From Sphingobacterium deserti (GTDB lineage: Bacteria; Bacteroidota; Bacteroidia; Sphingobacteriales; Sphingobacteriaceae): a DNA stretch of 48,409 nt. A program made the translations under genes and the position numbers. Under the pieces are notes generated by a model. It searched no databases and had not been told where the DNA came from. It saw only the letters and a program-made list of their open reading frames with translations. The stretch is from assembly GCF_000757725.1 (NCBI RefSeq), contig NZ_JJMU01000019.1, forward strand, positions 1-48,409. The letters run 5' to 3'. Positions 45,426 through 48,409 of the stretch are shown one piece after another (the first letter of the stretch is position 1; every line of letters starts with the position of its first letter).

Positions 45426-46517
45426 TTATTGGTTCAAATAAATTGTTTTGTGCTCAGCAGCAGATTTCAGAGCGGCATCTAAAATCGCAACGGTAATGAC
45501 ATTGACAGGCAATCCATAGCAATCAAATTGGTCCAACATTACTTTTCCTTTTACGACCGCCGCTAATACCGAAAAAGGATCGTCGAAAGGTGCTGCCCGT
45601 TGCGCAAGTTTCTCGGTATCCACGGTATTTTGGTTTTCCAAACGAGACAGGAGCGTGGTCGCATCAGCCGCGACGGCATAACCCTTCGTGCCGTAAATCT
45701 CCATATCTTTACGGGAGAAAGGCCAATTCCAAGAAGCTTGGATGACACATTGCACGCCTGGGTATTGCAAGATGATCGTTGCTTCATCATCAACCTGCTT
45801 ATAAATAGCTGGCTTATTTTGATGCGTTACTGCGGTAACGGAAAGCGGCTTTTCGCCAGCCATCAGCCATGTCATCAGGTTGGCTCCGTAACAGCCAAAA
45901 TCAATCAGCGCGCCAGCACCATTTTTCTCTGGATCTGTCAGTATTTCAAAAAATTCTTTGCTCACTCCTATCTCTTTCGGCCCCTGATGTCCATCATTCA
46001 CCATTACTTTCCGAATATCACCTAACCGACCAGATTCCAACAAACTTTTAGCCTGCTGGTTGCTTTCATACCAGGATGTTTCGAAATTTGTCAGCACATG
46101 AATTTCATGCTTGTTTGCGAGCTTCTCTATTTCTATGGCATCCGCCAATGAGCTCGCTAATGGCTTCTCGACCATCACATGAATTTTCCTTGGCGCACAT
46201 GCGCGAACCACGGATACATGCTCATTGACGGCACCGAAAGCGGAGACCGCATCGGGCTTGACCTGCTCTAACATCTTTTCCAAATCGGTAAAAAACATCG
46301 CTTTATCAATACCATATTGCTTCGCATAGCGATCAATCAATGCAATATTGGTTTCATAAATCCCAACCAGTTGCACATCATGCTTGTCTTTTCTGTTGAA
46401 GATCCAGTCGACGTGCCCATGACTGAGCCCGGCAACAGCGAGTTTTAGTCTGCTTTCTGCAAAGGTGCTGCAGGTAATCATGGTAAATACAAAACTTGAA
46501 ATAATATATTTTATCAT
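45426..46517 (-). CDS. Exported Gfo/Idh/MocA-family oxidoreductase
   Basis: A 363-residue NAD(P)-dependent sugar-type oxidoreductase. I start it at 46517, where MIKYIISSFVFTMITCSTFA is a Sec signal peptide; the longer frame from 46571 adds 18 non-signal residues. The nucleotide-binding strand is LAVAGLSHGHVDW (GxxHGH where most relatives have GxGxxG), and the conserved EKP is at 117-119 (MVEKPLASS). The C-terminal domain has DFGCYGANLMTWLM. Exported members keep a tightly bound cofactor and are common in Bacteroidota. It is convergent with the periplasmic enzyme cluster and could work on the same compound, but is separately transcribed. Substrate unknown. Confidence 0.87.
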   Translation of the reverse strand: MIKYIISSFVFTMITCSTFAESRLKLAVAGLSHGHVDWIFNRKDKHDVQLVGIYETNIALIDRYAKQYGIDKAMFFTDLEKMLEQVKPDAVSAFGAVNEHVSVVRACAPRKIHVMVEKPLASSLADAIEIEKLANKHEIHVLTNFETSWYESNQQAKSLLESGRLGDIRKVMVNDGHQGPKEIGVSKEFFEILTDPEKNGAGALIDFGCYGANLMTWLMAGEKPLSVTAVTHQNKPAIYKQVDDEATIILQYPGVQCVIQASWNWPFSRKDMEIYGTKGYAVAADATTLLSRLENQNTVDTEKLAQRAAPFDDPFSVLAAVVKGKVMLDQFDCYGLPVNVITVAILDAALKSAAEHKTIYLNQ

Positions 46518-46750
46518 AGCCTTAGATTTCTCCCGGACTTCATTATCCAGATGATTGAGACAGGTCGGCACTGATAGGACAGCCTAATCCTATACAATAT
46601 AAAAAAATATCCTGTAATCTTATGCCGCATGATGACTTCGGTAGTTTATAGCATTTTACAAGCTCTCACATCTATCGATATGACTTATTGCTAAGACACT
46701 CCATTTTTAAATTATCCGCAAGAATAATTTCTTTTAATAAATTTATTTTT

Positions 46751-46781
46751 TTTAAAAGTATAATCATTCTAGTTATTTTTG
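46751..46781 (+). promoter_or_regulatory. Probable promoter of the membrane protein gene at 46834
   Basis: TATTTTTG (46774-46781) matches TAnnTTTG and lies 20 bases after TTTA (46751). Predicted start is near 46788, about 46 bases before the ATG. The rest of the 316-base gap 46518-46833 is AT-rich with no gene that I can see. Confidence 0.45.
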
Positions 46782-46833
46782 ACATTGAGAGAAAGTATTG
46801 GTGACATTCGGGCAATCAAAAAATACGCTATAA

Positions 46834-47604
46834 ATGAAAAAAATGCATAACAAAGGAATAACGCCAACTTTTATACCAGTCGGTGAAACCTCGGAAATTC
46901 TTAGCAAAGAGGAAAACAGTCATTTGAAAAAATCCAGAAACCCATCCCTCAAAACTATCCTAAAATTCGCGAAGGATATGGGTGTTAGCGGGCTCAAAAT
47001 TATTCTTCTTGTACTATTTGCCTACGGTATTACGAATACTATTGTTATTATTTACACATTAGTACGTTTTTTAAGTATCGACTATACCTGGACAAATTTC
47101 TACGTGGTTTTATTTATGCTCTTTATCAGCTTTTGTTTTACTGCCTTAGCCTGCTTTCTTACCTATCGGTATGTAATTGCGCTGCTCATCTGGAAAGTGT
47201 ATGAAGCTACGCTGGAGGAGCGCATCTCGATCAGTCAAGCTATTGTCAGGCAAGTAACGGAACTTTTCAGTGGCCAAAAGACGATCGAGGAGGGTCAATT
47301 GAACAATATGCTTAATTGGAGCCGATTAGTCTATACCCACTATCAGGCTGTACCCGTCTTTTTACAGTCGGGTATCACGCAATTGTTTAACAAAATTCCT
47401 ATTGCCAAGTTTATTATCGAATTAAAAGACGACATTCTTCTCGGCAATTCAAGATTAGCCGCTGAAAAACTACAGGAGCAAATTTCTAATTTCTTCGGGG
47501 GAAATTTGATAGGAAAACCTAGCAACCGTCTTACATGGTGGTTCCTGATTTTAAACGCTGCATTGTCATACGAGCTAGCCACCCGATTGATAGCAGCTGA
47601 TTAA
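46834..47604 (+). CDS. Unrecognised membrane protein with two to three helices
   Basis: A 256-residue protein I cannot place in a family. A polar, basic N-terminal region of about 50 residues precedes two strong membrane helices (about 54-76 and 88-116). A long amphipathic helical region follows (about 120-230, for example VYEATLEERISISQAIVRQV and LAAEKLQEQISNFF), with a hydrophobic C-terminal stretch (about 234-252) that could re-enter the membrane. It has no signal peptide. It has its own promoter and a convergent flavodoxin downstream. A second Met at residue 4 is an alternative start. That it is a real gene rests on length, promoter and codon pattern. Confidence 0.65.
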   Translation: MKKMHNKGITPTFIPVGETSEILSKEENSHLKKSRNPSLKTILKFAKDMGVSGLKIILLVLFAYGITNTIVIIYTLVRFLSIDYTWTNFYVVLFMLFISFCFTALACFLTYRYVIALLIWKVYEATLEERISISQAIVRQVTELFSGQKTIEEGQLNNMLNWSRLVYTHYQAVPVFLQSGITQLFNKIPIAKFIIELKDDILLGNSRLAAEKLQEQISNFFGGNLIGKPSNRLTWWFLILNAALSYELATRLIAAD

Positions 47605-47653
47605 TGGTAAGCTAAAGGGCGTATAAGCTAATGGGCTTAGAGAGGATATCTGG

Positions 47654-48286
47654 TTATAGCGCGAATTTAATTTTCTGCAACCATTTTATTACTTCTGCCT
47701 GTACTTGCTTTTCTTTATCGCCCTTCATCACATACAATACGCCGTCACGTTCTACACCGCCCTTTGTCGAGAATCCGTCTAATACAGTACTGTTTGGGCA
47801 AAGCTGCTTAACAGTTTCGAAGCTGCTACCTATGCCGTAACCTGCGTTGGTATTAAAGGGCACTATTGTTTTACCACTTAAATCGTATTGGCTTAAGAAG
47901 CTTTTCATGGGCGGGGGCAGCTGCATTCCCCAAGTTGGAAAACCGATAAACACAACATCGTATTTTCCCATGTTGTCAATATTTGTTTCAAGCGGTGGCA
48001 AATAACCTCTGCTATTTTCTTCTGCTACTTGATCTACCATGGTTTGATAATGTTCGGGATATGGGGTTTCCAATTCCAGTGCCACCAACGTACCAGCGAT
48101 ATTTTTCTGGATAATATTAGCGACTGCCTTTGTATTATTGGTTCGAGACAAATAAACAATCAATGTTCGTTCTGGATTTATGCTTGCTTGCCCATTTTGA
48201 TTGATATTTTCCTTCGCTGCTGTGCAGGATATAGATAACGTACATATCAACATCACGATTTGCGCAATCCAACTTCTTTTTCTCAT
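47654..48286 (-). CDS. Flavodoxin-domain lipoprotein
   Basis: A 210-residue exported flavodoxin. I start it at 48286 because MRKRSWIAQIVMLICTLSISC is a lipoprotein signal with the acceptor Cys at 21; the longer frame from 48316 adds ten residues before it. The FMN-phosphate loop is VYLSRTNNTKAVA, and the isoalloxazine loops are in GFPTWGMQLPPPMKSFL and FNTNAGYGIGSS. Flavodoxins are normally cytoplasmic electron carriers, so a lipid-anchored form implies FMN-dependent redox work on the periplasmic side. A gene fragment ends 71 bases upstream on the same strand, so it may be the last gene of an operon entering from the right edge. Confidence 0.88.
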   Translation of the reverse strand: MRKRSWIAQIVMLICTLSISCTAAKENINQNGQASINPERTLIVYLSRTNNTKAVANIIQKNIAGTLVALELETPYPEHYQTMVDQVAEENSRGYLPPLETNIDNMGKYDVVFIGFPTWGMQLPPPMKSFLSQYDLSGKTIVPFNTNAGYGIGSSFETVKQLCPNSTVLDGFSTKGGVERDGVLYVMKGDKEKQVQAEVIKWLQKIKFAL

Positions 48287-48357
48287 CCTTGTATAATTTT
48301 CATCTTGATTTTTCAAATTGCTTCCTATTATCCGTTGTCAGTAATACAAAGTTGCGG

Positions 48358-48409
48358 CTAATTATTAGCTTCTCCCTTATACCAATCACGGTATGACTTA
48401 CCATAATTA
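48358..48409 (-). CDS. C-terminal end of a gene running off the right edge
   Basis: Read on the minus strand, bases 48409-48358 give an open frame ending ...NYGKSYRDWYKGEANN and a TAG stop. The composition looks like a real protein tail, and the gap to the flavodoxin start is 71 bases, as within an operon. Sixteen codons are too few to prove coding or to name a family. Confidence 0.35.
   Translation of the reverse strand, partial: NYGKSYRDWYKGEANN

Overview
The window reads as the chromosome of a Bacteroidota bacterium of the family Sphingobacteriaceae, close to Sphingobacterium. The serine palmitoyltransferase (3740-4948) follows the well-known Sphingobacterium multivorum enzyme almost residue for residue as I remember it. 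Upstream regions carry the Bacteroidota promoter pattern TTG-N19/20-TAnnTTTG, and there is an ECF sigma/FecR/SusC/SusD set. I see no insertion sequence, prophage, CRISPR array or tRNA.

Layout. (1) 1-135: a strong leftward promoter at the edge, probably of an rRNA operon lying outside. (2) 513-4948, minus strand: a tight five-gene operon for ceramide-type sphingolipids (spt, a GNAT-type ceramide synthase candidate, a ketosphinganine reductase candidate, a CDP-alcohol phosphotransferase and a GtrA-like membrane protein). (3) 5254-10325: smpB; an AraC regulator divergent from an aldehyde dehydrogenase/DUF779 pair, with a repeat operator between them; an old-yellow-enzyme reductase; an acyl-CoA thioesterase. 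(4) 10350-23220: mostly housekeeping and repair, with a membrane-anchored MutS-like ATPase, pcm, an SGNH/DUF4886 protein, glmS with a DUF4954 gene directly behind it, Ku and LigD for end joining, and a patatin-like lipase. (5) 23501-24529: an isolated EndoF1-like GH18 lipoprotein, next to a 668-base AT-rich gap. (6) 25198-32078: a mannitol-type polyol operon (mannitol 2-dehydrogenase, FucP-like symporter, small outer-membrane barrel, fructokinase, then threonine aldolase), divergent from a LacI regulator with two tandem operators between them.

(7) 32395-45278, plus strand, is the most interesting region. An ECF sigma factor, a FecR anti-sigma factor and a SusC/SusD pair are followed by six closely packed genes: a SelA/DgaE-like PLP enzyme, an EF_0837-type amidohydrolase, an NTF2-like lipoprotein, an anion-symporter MFS protein, a RidA protein and a long RraA-like protein. 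All four enzyme-like proteins have N-terminal export signals, two of them of twin-arginine type. The families fit a chemical order: amide hydrolysis, ammonia-eliminating PLP chemistry, enamine/imine hydrolysis by RidA, retro-aldol or decarboxylation by RraA, then uptake of the carboxylate by the MFS protein. I infer a periplasmic pathway for an N-acylated amino acid or amino-sugar acid captured by SusCD. The substrate is not visible from sequence.

(8) 45426-48409: an exported Gfo/Idh/MocA oxidoreductase, convergent with region 7 across a strong bidirectional terminator; an unrecognised membrane protein; a flavodoxin lipoprotein; and the last codons of a gene running off the right edge.
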